NCBI GenBank assembly: GCA_049724395.1
Contig: JAUGWO010000244.1
Span: forward strand, 1 to 53,372
Length of the DNA: 53,372 nt
Direction: 5' to 3'
Source: Spongospora subterranea f. sp. subterranea
Lineage: Eukaryota; Endomyxa: Phytomyxea; Phytomyxea; Plasmodiophorida
In this document: in pieces, positions 1 to 13,238 of the stretch
Layout: the number at the start of each line of letters is the position of its first letter
Position numbering within the stretch: position 1 is the first letter of the stretch
Notes under the pieces: generated by a model
The model's database searches: none
What the model saw: only the letters and a program-made list of their open reading frames with translations
Told to the model about the DNA's origin: nothing
Translations under genes and position numbers: made by a program

Positions 1-469
1 CCGCCAAATCATAATCTAAATCAAATTGCGATGAAGTCGAATAGTGATAGGCTCATGATGTTGCTAGTAATGGTCTGAAAACGATGTGTTGATTGCTAGT
101 TTTATATTGAAATGAATATATTGGTTCAGTCTCTCTCCCTTATATAGTCGGTACTCAGATCGTGGAATATTCCTTGACCCCAGTCGAACAACATTCCGTA
201 AATAGACTGTAATGTGGTACCTACCACTCGTTACTGAAGAATATTCCACCAGTGCAGTCAACCGCACCGCCCAATTGCGTCATGAATCTTCCCCGCAAAT
301 TCATGAATCACTTCCAGTGAATCAACAATTCAAACTAATCATGATCACTTTCCCGAACATTTATGTAGAATATGATTCACCTCGAGTTTCGCGTTTCAAC
401 CGATTACGATTCTTTTGTATTCCCTGTTCTCGAGAAGTTGTGCTATCAATAGATTTATCATCAAATCTA

Positions 470-1232
470 AATGGGCTATCGTTTGTTTATTAACGAACGC
501 AATTGTGTGGTGATCCCTTGTATATAAGGCAGCTATGAGGCTGTAGCGGGGGATTCGTTCATTGAAATGGAATGGAGGATGACATGAAGAATTTGTGGAA
601 TTTTTGCCTTCATTGCCTACCGACTCGGAGAAGATATCGTATACCTCGTCCGTTATAGGTGAGGTGTGTCATGGGACACGTCCTTTAGGATATCAAGTTT
701 AAATTGCATCCTTGGACAAAGGAGCTGTATCCACAACATTGTTTGAATTATGAAATACAACCTGCAGAGGATATCATCTGTCAAGCCTGTACCGGACAAT
801 TCCAGCTAAATAAGTCGTCTTTGCGGTTTATAATTGAGCGTATGTTCAATAAGTTTCACCAATCAAGGACAGGCCTCTTTCTGCCATCTCAACTTTGAGA
901 TAAGAGACCTCCAAGCATGCAATCTAAACTTGGTATCCTACAAGACTAGATTAGGACGTGTCCCATGACACGCCTCACCTAACGGACGAGGTATACGATA
1001 TCTTCTCCGATTCGGTAGGCAATGAAGGCAGGAATGACACAAATTCTTCATGTCATCCTCCATTCCATTTCAATGAACGAATCCCCGCTACAGCCCCTCA
1101 TAGCTGCTTTATATCCAGTATGACCAAAATTTAAACCAGCATGTGCAATCACACTCATGCGAACGCAAAGTCCCTGGGATTACCACACAATTGCGTTCAT
1201 TAATCAGCAAACGATCGCCATTCATGACTAAA
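470..1232. repeat. Large imperfect inverted repeat (fold-back)
   Basis: The stretch at about 470-715 returns in reverse complement at about 912-1232, around a spacer of roughly 200 bp. The arms pair over most of their length. For example, CGCAATTGTGTGGTGATCCC at 497-516 matches the reverse complement of 1176-1195 with one change. The right arm carries about 60 extra bases near 1115-1175. The arms have diverged, so this is not a fresh assembly artefact. No terminal motif or target duplication was recognised, so a fold-back transposon, a MITE or an inverted duplication all remain possible. Confidence 0.8.
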
Positions 1233-1589
1233 TTCACCCAGCAAGATGGATCCTTTGTCCATTAGCCATCTCAATACGTCTGGCCCGACGATTTATTCAT
1301 GCCCAGTGGTTGAACCCGGGCATTGGTCATTGGATCGTTCATTAGTTCCTTCATCTTACTATCCGGGATAACACAAAGTGTTTCACATTCCACGTTGCCG
1401 TAACCACCCGATCTGGACAGCAGATTCACCCACAACTTTCTTCATCGGCAATGTGATGAACTTTGAAGCAGAAATCACGGAATTTCAACAGCCCACTTCA
1501 TCAGCCGCTCGACTGATTACTTGGTGCATTTGTGAGGGTCATCATTGTGTCATCATGATCAAATTCCGATGATCAGTACGGTAGTAAAC

Positions 1590-1799
1590 TTAAAAAAAAA
1601 ATGATTTTGCGGCCACTCGCCATTGTGCCAACAACCCTCTACATTCCGCATCGGAAGGCTTCAACGGACATGAATTCTCCATATGTCCAGGTTGTTTGCA
1701 GTCAAAACACACAATCACACGATTGAGTTCATGCACTGTTAATAAGAGTTGCGACTCATCCAGTCGCCTTTTAGCCGATATATAACCATTATTCACCAC
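1590..1799 (-). mobile_element. Gag-like CCHC zinc-knuckle relic
   Basis: A short minus-strand reading frame contains a CX2CX4HX4C knuckle (CFDCKQPGHMENSC), the RNA-binding motif typical of retrotransposon Gag proteins. Nothing else of an element is recognisable around it, so it is treated as an old retroelement fossil of unknown family. A host CCHC protein exon is the alternative. Confidence 0.4.
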
Positions 1800-1953
1800 A
1801 GCAACATCGACTTCAAATGATTTTTACAACAAGCCGAGTTTTAGGTCGATCACCTTTGTCACCCGAACAACATCGACTTAAAAATAATGGTTGTGACTCA
1901 TCCAGTCGCCTTTTCGGTCGATAACCAATGTCACCCAAGCAGCATCGAGTTCA
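1747..1953. repeat. Degenerate direct duplication
   Basis: The phrase GACTCATCCAGTCGCCTTT occurs near 1752 and again near 1894. A second phrase, TCGAT-A-CC--TGTCACCC followed by CAGCATCGA, occurs near 1845 and 1917. The block is a decayed local tandem duplication overlapping the knuckle relic. Confidence 0.5.
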
Positions 1954-2527
1954 ATCATATCGCTACCTTGCTAACGCATGTGATCACGTAATCGATAGGT
2001 TCTCAAGGTTTTTATCATCAATCTTGTTCAGTTCTTCTTGCCAGCATCTGTATTATGAATCTCCTGGCAGTTGTGCTTAAACCGTGAGCTGCGCAATTTG
2101 GGACATTAGATTATCCTCACTCCCGCATCTGAAACCAAACATTTCGTCGAAGGGTGGCGTTAGCTGCACCTTGCAGAATTGACCGGTAGAGAGTACACCA
2201 TAGAATAATAGAACTACTGTAATGAGCTCTGAGAGACCTCATAATATGGTACATAGGTACTCTTGAGTGCCCCGCATTAATTATTCATGATGTGATGACG
2301 TTTCCTAGGACCGTGTATCATTTCAATCCACCAGTATCATAACATTTCAACATGTTACTCCTACGCTTCCAGTACTCATCTCACCCTGATACCACGTTTC
2401 AAATTCAATCTGTAGTACTTGTTGCATTGTTTTTATGCAACGTAATCGTGACAAAAATATTGAAGATCATCAATCCAGGTCAGAATGACATGGCGCAACT
2501 GCGTGAGAGGTTTCGCAAACCCCACCG

Positions 2528-2866
2528 CAGACAAGAAGCTCGGCAAACATTCCAGGGCCAGATGACCAGGCACCAACTTTTAATAAAATATTACATCATC
2601 CCGCTGCAGCCACTAGTCATAAAACAGTTTGATTTTAAATTAAGTGCTGTTTTCCGTCTAGAACGCGAAGTTGACCTGGCACTGATAAAGGAACGGAAAG
2701 AGTTCCACGGTGAAACGTAAATATGTTATCTCTAACAAGCTGCTTCGAGCGGGAAAAGAGTGGTGTTCGCCCTGCTGTAATCTCTTCATTAATAGTTGGT
2801 GCTTTGTTGATAGTTGGTGCCTGGTCATCTGGCCCTGGCATGTTTGTCAAGCTTCTTGTTTGTATT
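2528..2866. repeat. Inverted repeat with about 60-bp arms
   Basis: The left arm near 2528-2585 contains CCAGGGCCAGATGACCAGGC, which reappears in reverse complement in the right arm near 2795-2866. The arms continue with lower identity (…CACCAACT…). The spacer is roughly 210 bp. No coding signal is recognised in 1800-3100. Confidence 0.7.
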
Positions 2867-3169
2867 GAGGTTTAATTCATGTTTAATTCACGACGAATCT
2901 TGCAGTCATTGCCAAGAACCTATCATTTAAGAGTGTGAGCAGAAACATTCCTCGCAGGACTCGGTAAATATTGTTTAAATTCACATCATATTTTGTGCTT
3001 ACACTACCTTTTTTTCAAATATTTGGCGATGGCAGGTTGAAAGAACTACTATGAGCTGGAACATGCCGCGTTGGTAACATCCTTGGTAGTGTATTCTATC
3101 CTAATTTCTTAAAAGGTTGCCGTTCTTCGCTTTGAGATCACCGAATCCATTGTTAATATTACAATTTAA

Positions 3170-6100
3170 TTATTGAGAAAATGCGACACGGTACACGTCA
3201 TGATAGGTGGAACAGAAGTGAAAAGTGACCCCTTCCCGAATATTTTCAGGCAACTCTTCCACATCGCTGCGGTTCGCATCAGGGAATAGCAAGGACGTAA
3301 TTTCCTAGAAAGATGTCAGAAACAAATTCACTCATTCCTAGGTTAAGATGATACCTGCACGCTTTGCCGCAATCGCCTTTTCCTTGACACCGCCAATGCG
3401 AAGCACTTTTCCAGTTAGGGAAATCTCTCCGGTCATGGCGACATTTGATTGAAGAGGAGTATTCAACGCCAAAGATATGAGGGCGCTGGCCATCGTCACT
3501 CCCGCAGACGGACCTTCTTTTGATATCGAACCTTGAAAAAATAATTGAGATCCTATATATATATATAGCAAAGAAATCAACCTTCGGGGACATGCAAATG
3601 GATTGACGCATCACGAAAGAAAGTGTTCCCAGGATCGATTTCAGAGATGAACTGCTTCGCAAACGAATATGATATCTGAGAACTTTCCTTCATTATCTGA
3701 AAATGCTAATGAGCGATCGACATTTTCACATATGAGTGATGACACAAACCTGTCCCAGATTACCAGTGCACTGTAAATGACCTTTGTCCTTCTGATTATC
3801 GGTGAGAGCCGCTTCAATATACAATAGTTGCCCTCCTAAGCTGGTCCAGGCAAGCCCCAGGCACACCCCCGTCGGAGTGGAGTCGTACATTAGCTCCGAT
3901 GAAAAGAGTGCATGTCCTCCGACAAACGAGTGTAGATTTTCAGCGGTTACAATAATTTTTTCTTCTCCATCTTCGACCAATCGCAGGGCTGCCTTCCTGC
4001 AAAGATGGATGAATACCACGCGAGAGCATCTACAGCGCACAGAATACCTGTATATTTGGTCGATCTTTTTGGACAGTTCTCGAACACCAGCTTCACGACA
4101 GTATCTAGCGGACACTTTATGATTGAAACGCGATTCACGCAGACCTAACCCTACCCCTTGATAAGAGCGTCGAGGACTTCGTCAGTCAAATCCACTTGGT
4201 CTGTGGTGATACCAGTTTTCGCTCTAGCAGTGGCGGCTAGGTATCGCTTTGCTATCGCCATCTTGCATTCAAGAAGTGAGACAATTTTCTGACGGAGCGA
4301 CAGTCAAATGGACACACCTTTTCCTCATGAATATACCCTGACAAGCGAATAAACTCAATTCGATCAGCCAGAGGACGAGAAATAGGTTCTTCACTATTCG
4401 CGGTACATATGAACAGAACCCGAGATAAATCGACGGGGGTGTCCTGTTGATCACAGCAATAAGTGGTTTGACGATTCTATTCTTACCATGCTGATTTACC
4501 AGATAATGATCAGCAAAGGAACTATTCTGTTCTGGGTCGAGCACCTGAACAACGGGTTAGAATTGTTTCAACGCAGTTGGCGTTTTGCGCACCTCTAGAA
4601 GGGCCGAGCTAGGGTCACCTTGAACGCCGCGCCCAACTTTGTCGATCTCATCAATCAGTACAACAGGATTTGAGGTTTGGGTCATTTTCAGGCATTGAAT
4701 CAGTTTGCCGGGCATGGCACCAACGTATGTTCTGAGCAGTAAGGTAAAAAAGAGCTAATTTTACTGGGAGAGAGCTGTCGAACCTGCGATGGCCTTTAAT
4801 CTCGGCAACATCAGTAAGCCCACCAACGCTATAAATGTAATGATGAGAAATTACTACTTGGAACACACAGGTCTCGTTTTACCTGAACCGAAAAAAGCTT
4901 CTTCCCAAGCTGTGAGCAATGGATTTCGCAATGGACGTCTTGCCGACCCCAGGGTGGCCCTGAACTTGATATCAGCGCAATGCTATACTTTGCAAAGAAA
5001 ACAAGTCTATACCAACAAGGCAAAGAATCTTTCCTGCAGGGGATTCTCCCAGCAAATGTCCGACAGCTATAAACTCCAAAATTCGAGATTTAACTGTTTC
5101 AAGACCATAATGTTCATCATCCAAAATCTGTTTGGCCTTAGCAACGTCATATGCTTCTGGTGTCAGCACGCCCCAAGGCTGAATCGCTCTTTTTTCAAAG
5201 TCAATATAAATGAAAACAGCTGCAACATACCATTATAGTTAGCCAGTCGAGATAATTTCGGGTCACCTAAATTACAAATTTCAGTAAATGACACAAAAAA
5301 TTCAAGACCGTACACTAAATTCTGATGACGCAGGTTCAAGATGAGCGAGCTTTTTAGATTCTTCGTCGATAACTTTCATTATTTCAGTGGGAGGATGACG
5401 AGTTTCAAGACGCGAGCGGAAAAGCGATAAAATTTCCTCCTTTTCGTCACGTTCTAGACCCAGTTCTTTTTTGATCGATTTTAGTTGCTCATTCAACAAA
5501 AAGCTATATCGAATAAGTCAAAAAAAGTTGCGGCAAACAGAATATGCCTCTGACGTTCTCTGGTTTTTGCTGATTTTTTCCTCAACTTGTTTACTAATCT
5601 CGCTTTGCATTTTGCTGATTTCCAGCTCCTTTTTCAGCAATAACAAGGCCTTTGCCAATCGTTCACCAGGGTCAAACGCTTCAAGAATCTATTTCACAAA
5701 GTATCAAGATACGGGAATGGCAATAAGTCAGGGAATCACCTCTTGCAATTCTTGACCATCTGCAGACGTCAACTGCGCAGCTATATCGGCAAGCATTCCT
5801 GACTTATCCGGATTGTTCAAATCAGCAGTTTGCAAAAACAGCTCCAATTGTTCCTTGAACATCGGATTTAATGACCTGATTTCCCGCATAGTCGATACAA
5901 TCTCCATTTTGTACGCCTAACACGATATACCATCAAATCATTGAAACAATTTATGTCGACGAGTATTTTACTTTGATAGTATTCGCGTCTAAAGTGCATT
6001 TGCTTTCCAGCTTCTTTTCGTCGTAATGCTCAACCTGACAAATGGAGAAAGGCTCGATTTGCGTAACAGCAGAGGCAACCAGCCGCCGATGACCCATCAC

Positions 6101-6620
6101 GAACGCCTGTGCTTCCGTCATTTCCCCATCGATGCTAACAGCTGTACATAGAAATCAGGCGGCGTTAGAACAGACCAGGGATTAGTGGCAGTACAAGGAA
6201 CTAGACGGAACACCTGGCCAAGGGTGCCAATAGGATTTATATCCTCTAGTGACCGAATAATATTCGGAGAGACTGATTGCTCCTGACGACGGTAGAACAT
6301 GGCGATGTACGGAGAGCCTGTCTTGAGAAGACGAACAACCTCGTCTATAACAGTCTTGTTCTGAAGCCTGACGTCATTTTAATGATTCAATTCTGCAGAC
6401 AAACGGCTAGCTGAATCAACCTGATCGGATATGCAAGCCCTGGAAACAAGGGTCGTCGTGACAACGGTATAGAAAACACTTCGTGAGCCCTAGGTGCATC
6501 GGCACCGAAAGGAAGCAAGGCATTGTTGGACTTTCTTTCTGCACCCTCGCCCTCAAGAGTTTCAGAAAAAAGCCGTTTCATGCGGCGAAGAAGGCGTACC
6601 CTCCTAACAGCTGCCAACAT
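3170..6620 (-). CDS. LON: Mitochondrial Lon protease (ATP-dependent, AAA+ serine protease)
   Basis: This is an ATP-dependent protease of the mitochondrial matrix that degrades damaged proteins. The start at 6620 opens an Arg-rich amphipathic presequence ([17 protein letters not shown]). The Lon N-domain follows ([15 protein letters not shown]), then the coiled linker ([16 protein letters not shown]). The AAA+ core has Walker A GPPGVGKTS (after one base correction) and Walker [14 protein letters not shown]. The protease domain has the catalytic Ser in KEGPSAGV and the Lys in [12 protein letters not shown], and ends …YRVAFSQ. I place 18 introns of about 40-60 bp; the first ones are 6420-6368, 6147-6107, 5971-5917, 5739-5689, 5554-5504 and 5313-5267. 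Three one-base slips in homopolymers (near 4952-4954, 4904-4906 and 3301-3303) interrupt an otherwise conserved frame and look like consensus errors. Pseudogenisation is less likely because motifs are intact on both sides. Confidence 0.95.
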
Positions 6621-8761
6621 CGCGAAACCTGTTTTGCGACAATGCAGTTGATGTAAAATGCGGAACCTCCAATGTCAGCAACCTCAGTCAATCACTCCTG
6701 ACTCCTGAGCCTGTCATGAAAGAGTCACCACACTGAACATATCACAGACTGAGGAAGGTTCAAATTGTTCCTGCGACTCTGGCTGGCGCAGCCACATGTT
6801 TGAGATTTGATATTGTCTGGACAGAAGTGTTTTACATCTGATATTTTTCTTTATATCAAGGGTGCGTCTGGAATATTGCACCGTGTCTGGATGCCATTTC
6901 GACCCCAATAATATATCATGATTTCGGGCCAAATTTCATGATAATATTATAGAGGTCCGGACCTGAATATTCTCAGAATATGGGGCTTTGGTCCGTAGAT
7001 TGGCCATTGTGCGACAATACGCATTGAGGTAGATGAGAACGAGAACGGGCGCCCGGTTGGATCGCGCTACCTGGGATTCAGGCAAAGACAGACTGTGGCT
7101 TGCCGACAGGCAAACGTGCTTGGAAAGCGAGCGGAATCGGGCTTTAAAAAGAAAGCTTGGGATGCTGGTTTGAAACTGCTTTCCCAAACGGGAGCTGATT
7201 ATAACAGAAATCAGCTCAAATCTCGAGCTGCTATCGTAACTTTCACAAAATGCTGCATGAGTTTCTTCTGACGTTAATGTGGCATTATAGTTGAAAAAAA
7301 ATATGACATCGTGGCAAAGCTCAAGGGTTTGTCCGGTTTCGGTTGGGATGATATACTCTACAAGGCCCTTGCCCCTGATATGTCTGGGATGGCTACATTC
7401 TTGTAAATTCACATTGGCACTTTCGTTGGTTGCTTTAGAAGGGACTTATTGTCCTGTAATTCATGAAGCCAAGGAATTCCGCCACTCCGGCCTTCCACTG
7501 TTTGATATGTTGGAAGAACTGTTCTGTGGGACGTTGGCAACTGGAATTTATTCGGCCACGTTAGCCAATGTTTCAGAAGGATTCTTCTGTGAATTTAACG
7601 GTGGTGGCGATGATGGTGGACGTCCTGCCTCGTATGAAAACTCATGTGAAGATGTATCATGTGAGAAGCTTCCGGTTTTAACACATACGCTGTCTCTGGT
7701 CCAAAGGTTTCTTTGGGTTCGCTTAAACCGACTACAGAAACTCCAGAGTATTCTGGGTCAAAACGGCGCCGTGGTGCCAACACGCTGTCTTTGGACCGCA
7801 AACGTCAAAGTGGTGCCAGTATATTGATCCAATCGATTGACAATATGACACAGCAGGTGCAGATCGAGTTTGCCGCTTCACGATTGCATAATTTATCATC
7901 CGATGTGACGACGCAACCATGGAATCTGCCGTGATCCCCGTAAACACCAAAACATTTAGCCTTCTTGTCATCCTCTAGCAGATTGATCGCCGCGAGAGCT
8001 TCAAACTCTGTAATTTCATCACCTAAAATTAACAGAAGAATCCTTCTGACGCATTGGCTGACGTGGCCGAATAAATTCCAGTTGTCAACGTCCCACAGAA
8101 TTTCCAAGATGACAGTTTGCAAGTACAGAATGTGAGAGATTGCGTCTTATGCGCGCGGTTAATGTTTACATTTGGTTTGCGCAAGACCTGTCTTCAACCA
8201 ATAAAAACCGGTCCTTGTTGTTTACATTCAGATCAAAAAGACTGGTGGCGTGTTGACAGTACCGGGTATAAACCAAATTGTCATACATTTTCATTGATTA
8301 TCGATAATGTGGATGGGAGCATTGTTAGCCAGCGCTGGAAGAGAATAAGCACATGTGGACCCTGCGCTATTGAGCTCAACTGATCTGATAAAACGGTATA
8401 ACATTTTTTGTGGTCTCTGTGTCAAACCTTATAAACTGTTGCCCAGGAAATTGTGACAACACACAATTGCAATCAAGCACCTTAGTCATGCTTCAAAGAA
8501 TGAAATCCATTCCGATTTGGCGCTAAGACTCTGGCAAATAGAGTCATATATTTGACCCTGACTGTAATAATTACACTAGAAAAAAAAGGGTAAATCGTCC
8601 CTGCAGCTCAAACCGTTTGTAAAAAGATTCGGCTACGTAAAAAGATTGTGTTTCTGGTGAGACTCATCTGGGAAAATGCGCCAGGTAAGTCCGTAGACCA
8701 TCGCGGAGTCCGAACTCAGTCAAGTGCTCGCTGGCCGAGAATCACGTCGATTTGAGGCGAA
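6621..8761. other. Unassigned spacer between LON and UTP14
   Basis: These 2.1 kb separate the divergent LON and UTP14 starts. Short open frames exist, for example minus 8122-7805 and plus 7291-7827, but none shows a family I recognise and no consistent exon chain could be drawn. The region contains the inverted repeat listed separately. Confidence 0.5.
7512..8105. repeat. Inverted repeat, about 80-bp arms, 430-bp spacer
   Basis: The stretch at about 7512-7596 is repeated in reverse complement at about 8026-8105. CTGGAATTTATTCGGCCACG at 7541-7560 is shared exactly. The arms differ at several scattered positions and by a small length change at the outer end. The right arm lies in a minus-strand open frame (MQTVILEILWDVDNW…), so a coding-like segment may have been duplicated in inverse orientation. 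Confidence 0.75.
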
Positions 8762-11539
8762 ATGGGTAAGGCTGCCGACGCCAACGATGGTCTGGAGGCA
8801 GTACCCACATGCGAATTTGGATATGATCTCGGTTCAGATTTTGAAGATGAAGAAATTAATGAAGAAATGGCGTTCAACTCGGAAGATTCCGATTTTGAGA
8901 ATGATCCGTTCATGAAGAACAAGGATCTTGATTATAAGAAAATTGAAGCGGAAGTTCGTTTGGAAGCCAAACGTATTGGATCAAAGCTATTAGACCTATC
9001 TGATATGTTAGAAAGCGATGAAGAACAGGTTCCGTCCACAAATGTTCAGGAAAAGGGTGAGAAATCCGACTCGGACCGAGACGATGATGGGAACGATGAT
9101 GGGAGCGATATTGAGTCGGAGGAGGAGGAGGATGACGATGATGACGAGAGCGAGTCAGATGAGGACGACCAGGGCTCGGAAGAGGATGAAATCGACGAAG
9201 ACCCGGAGGAAGATGATGAAGCTGCTCATGCGGCGCTAATGTCGGTTGTTGAGAAACTGTCGCGACGCGACAGCACTCAACAGCGCCGCAATGCGGATCG
9301 GCTGTTGAAGGAAATGAAACCCACATCGACCGATAATGACGACTATTTACCAGTTCCCAAGACGTCGGAATTATCCCTTGACGCTCTCATCAATCCACTA
9401 CGAATGGCGCCGTCATTCACCTCCGTGAAAGCGTCGTTGGACAAACTCGCGTCGGATCCGAAATCGAAAATCGCAGATGTTCCGCTGGAGCCGGTCCATC
9501 GGCATCGTCTTGAGCGGACAACGGGCTATAAAGAAATCTCGAAACAAATGGATAAATGGACCCACCTGGTGAAAGCGAACCGTGAAGCCGAACAGATCAG
9601 CTTTCCTTTGAAACAACATTCCATGAATGAGTCGAGCGCGTCGTTGGTTGCCAAGTTCAAGCCGTCTAATTCCCTAGAACTCGATCTGCAAGCATTGATG
9701 AACATGTATAAGGCAGAACAGAAACAGGCCATGACCGGCGAGCAACTCGAAATGAACGAGTTGTCGCCAGAGCAAGTCGAAGAGCGCCAAGCCGAAATCG
9801 CCAAGATGCGCTCGCTGCTGTTCTACCATGAACTTCGCGCTAAACGTGTGAAGAAGATCAAATCGAAAAAATACAGGAAGATGCTGAAGAAGGCGGCAGC
9901 GAAAACGAGCACAGATCAGGGTGACGAGGTAAATCGTACTTTGCGTCCTCGAATTGAAAGCGCTGACGACTTCTTTCCAGGAATCCCGAAATGAAATAAC
10001 CGATAAACAACGAGAGAAGCGGGAGATTGAACGAATCAACGCCAGAATGTCATTACGAGTTAAAAACACCAGCAAATGGCTGAAAACTGCACTGAAGAAT
10101 GGTAATTCGGCTGCGAGTTCAATAATATGGAATAATGAATTGGCTTTCAGGCGGTTTGGTTGATCCTGAGGTTAAATCGATGGTTGCCGAACAGCAGCGT
10201 AATGTTGATGCGCTAAGGAGTCGCATGGAATCGGTGAAAGACGACGTTGACAGCAGCGACGACGGGTCGGACGACGAACACGACGAAATCGAGTTGATCA
10301 AACAGGAGATTGAGCAAGATAAACCTGCGAATCGAAAGGGATTGTTCGGTTTGAAATTCATGGTGACAGCAGCTGAAAAGCAGAAGGCTGGGGCACAAGA
10401 AATGATGCGGGAGTTCGAGCGAGCGGCCGATTCAGATGGTGATGATGATGGCGATGAGAATTCCAATGAGTTGAGGGAGAGCGCCGATCCTGCACCTGTT
10501 GTTGCTGGCCGACGATCATTCACACCCGGGAAAGGCAACTCGATGACACAAACGGAGTTCACTAAGGAAGATGTCAATGTGCTTGATAAGTTGCCCCAAT
10601 CATTACAGCTCAGCTCGGTCGGGTTCACATCTGCAGGGTACCGTGCGACAACAGCTGACGCCATCAGTATCCTTCCGATAAGTCAACAGGGCGAAGATCA
10701 ACGACCGCAACCGGTTCTGTGTCCCACAGAAATTGACACGGTTATCGGATTTGAATCAGGAACTAAAGGTAATAGGAAAACCAAGAGGAGTTCTGCGAGG
10801 AAGAACGCTCCTGTAGAGAAGCCGAAAGAGAATCCTTGGGCGAACGCAAATGCATCAACAGCTGCTCATCGTGACAGGAAATCAACTGCACATGATGTTG
10901 TGATCGACACTGCCCTTATTGACAGCAATGACCACGACCAAGGCGATATTCACGAGTTCACGATCGTGCCAGCGTCGGCTAATCAAGACCATCGTGCCCT
11001 GGGTTGAAAAAGCGTTCGCCACTGCCGGCGACGAGCTGCAAGATTTCATGACCGAAAAGATGGCCGTGATCGATCAGGATGTTCCTGACGAGAAGGATTC
11101 AGTGCTCCCTGGTTGGGGATCGTGGGCGGGAGCTGGCGTGAAAATCAACAGAGCTTCTCGCAAGCGAGCGGCGCAACGTACCGAACAGGCCGCAATCAAG
11201 AAGAAGATCTTGATCGATAAACGACAGGACGCGTCGCTATCCCATGTGATCATCAACGAGAAGCACGACAAGAAGATCCAGAAGTATCGGCTTGCATCGG
11301 TGCCGTATCCGTTCACATCTCAGCAGCAGTACGAGCGGCATCTGGAGACACCGATTGGGCGGGAATGGAATACGGCCAGTGGACATAGCGACCTGATTCG
11401 ACCGGCCGTCACCTGTAAAATGGGCGCCATCATTGATCCTATCACCTATTCCAAACCAGTCCGCACCGAAAAACAGCTCGCCGACATCAAGAAAAATCGC
11501 ATCAAAAAACAAAAAGCGAAGAAATCAGTCAAATCATAA
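8762..11539 (+). CDS. UTP14: UTP14, SSU-processome 18S rRNA maturation factor
   Basis: UTP14 is a nucleolar component of the small-subunit processome and activates the helicase Dhr1 in yeast. The protein starts MGKAADANDGLEAV and has a long acidic D/E-rich stretch at about residues 80-155. The conserved Utp14 block follows (PLEPVHRHRLERTTGY, KWTHLVKANREAEQISFPL), then MSLRVKNTSKWLK and the C-terminal signature LPGWGSWAGAGV with YPFTSQQQYERHLETPIGREW. Two introns are clear: 9929-9980 and 10102-10150. The frame slips by one base in the GGG at 11001-11003; dropping one G gives NQDHRALVEKAFATAGDEL and a total of 891 residues. The gene is tail-to-tail with the SLC37-like gene, 91 bp apart. Confidence 0.95.
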
Positions 11540-11630
11540 ATTTATTGTTATTTCGTTCCGTTGAGTGTTTGACGTGACGGTCGAACACCTAAATCGAATT
11601 CATAACGTATAAATGTTGTTTCATTGCAAT

Positions 11631-13238
11631 TTATGTATTTGGAATAGATGTTAGGGAGCGAAAATGCGTTCTGATCAGGTAGGATATGTCTCGTCTCAGA
11701 AGACGAACGAGAAGCAAGCAAGATGCAAGACAGGACCCGGCGAGCATATAGAACACGACCTTCCAGTTGAACGCTTCGCTGATAGCAGAAATCGCATACT
11801 GACCGATCGACGCGCCCAACGATCCTGTGCCGTCGATAATTCCAGCAACAGTTGCTGACAACAAAATCTCAGCAATGGCAGGACGTAAATTGCAAAATAC
11901 ATAGAAAGAAGCACTGACCCATAGCCATTTGGTTTTTGAACAAGGTTGGATGACCACCAAGATCGGCAGATATTGCGGATGAGATTAGCGCTGACGGACC
12001 GTTGATGAACAATCCGTTCAGCGTCAGCATGACAGCGATCACCAGATCAGATTTGGTGATTTCGCTGAAAATGCAGAGGGTGATCGAAGCAAGAACCATG
12101 GAAAAACAACGCATGGCAAACATCGAAGTCTTAGCTGATCCGAAAAAATTCCTGTTGAGTTTTTAGAAAAAAAATATTCGGGAATTACAGGTCAATATAC
12201 CAATAAGAATACCGCCAACAATACAGCCAACATCATACCATATTGCCAATCGGGACGACTCGGCCTCAGAATAGCCGAGTTGTTGGTTTAGATAGTAACT
12301 CATCCAAAACATGGCCGAGTAGTTCACATTCCTTAGTGAATATTAGCATTAAAGTTTTAAGAAATGCTACATGACGACGTACTTAATGCATGCATAAGCA
12401 ATGGCATATTCGATAACACCAGGAATCTTCAATGCCCGGAAAAAACCAATTCCTTGTTTGGGCTTGTTTTCGGATTCGTGATTAACGCAAAGCGACTGAG
12501 TCTCATTATCGACAGCCATGTCTTCAAAACTGGAGGTGGGTCCGTCGGGTTCTTCCTTCAGAAATACGGCAATGGCCATGACAACGAAGACGGTGAAAAC
12601 GCAGGGGACCAACAGCGTCATAGCGATTCCAGCGCCCATATCTTCAGCAACGCTGTTGAACATTCCTCCTACAAGATTGCCAACATTGGCATTCACCGAC
12701 CTGGCAACAACCTGTGAGCCTAACATTAAAAGAGGTGACCGGAAATACCATATGCCCAAGATAAATCCTCGAGACGACCCTGTAAACCATGACGCCATAA
12801 TCGAGACCGCATTAGGCCAAACCGTGCTCTGTACGAGCCCGTTTATGGACATGATCACCAGATAAATGGGAACACGCGGCGATAGGTTGGAGGCGAGACC
12901 CAGACACATGACTAGAACTGTGCTGAACAATAGCCCGGTCAGCATTACTATCTTTGGAGACGTGGAATCACCAACAACACCGCTTGCGTAAAGGCCCACC
13001 TAATGGCGATAGAAAAATTTGAGTGTACTCATCACGAAACTGATAAGATGTTTACCGCATATGCAAACATGAAGGCAGTATCGAGCATACCAAGCTGATC
13101 TTGAGTAAAATTCCAGTCCAGCAGCATCGCTGATTTGACATTGGTGTACGATTTCCTCTCGGCATGAAGCGCAATGTACGCAAAAAACGTCAGAACAAAG
13201 CAGATGATCTGCCCTCGCCTGACGTTTACCGGCACCAT
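11631..13238 (-). CDS. SLC37-family sugar-phosphate / glycerol-3-phosphate transporter (MFS)
   Basis: This is a major-facilitator organophosphate antiporter, probably in an internal membrane. The family signature runs from the first helix (RRGQIICFVLTFFAYIALHA) through FAYAVGLYASGVVGD and GLVQSTVWPNAVSIMASWF (plus a GFILGIW turn) to ADLGGHP and GIIDGTGSLGASIG near the C terminus. Several short canonical introns join the exons, for example AYA|VGL near 13050-13000, KYVVM near 12365, GGILIG|IFSDQL near 12180 and QMAM|ATVAG near 11900. One base appears missing at the AA of minus-strand CTAAG near 12131. The start chosen at 13238 (MVPVNVRRGQ) is uncertain; an upstream Met at 13373 is in frame but its extension looks unlike the family. 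Confidence 0.88.

Noticed and set aside
3170-6620. Non-canonical introns in LON (apparent GG or AGG boundaries)
   Set aside because: Moving one base within a nearby homopolymer restores both a canonical GT-AG intron and the family motif (GPPGVGKTS, FRFSVGG, RAGITSLLFP), so unusual splicing is not needed.
8910-9326. 138-residue minus-strand ORF inside UTP14
   Set aside because: It is the complement of the acidic GAT/GAG-rich tract of UTP14, with no domain of its own.
10985-11015. A 19-nt mini-intron in UTP14
   Set aside because: Dropping one G from GGG gives RALVEKAFA, which fits the UTP14 family better. Every other intron found is at least about 29 nt, and most are 40-60 nt.
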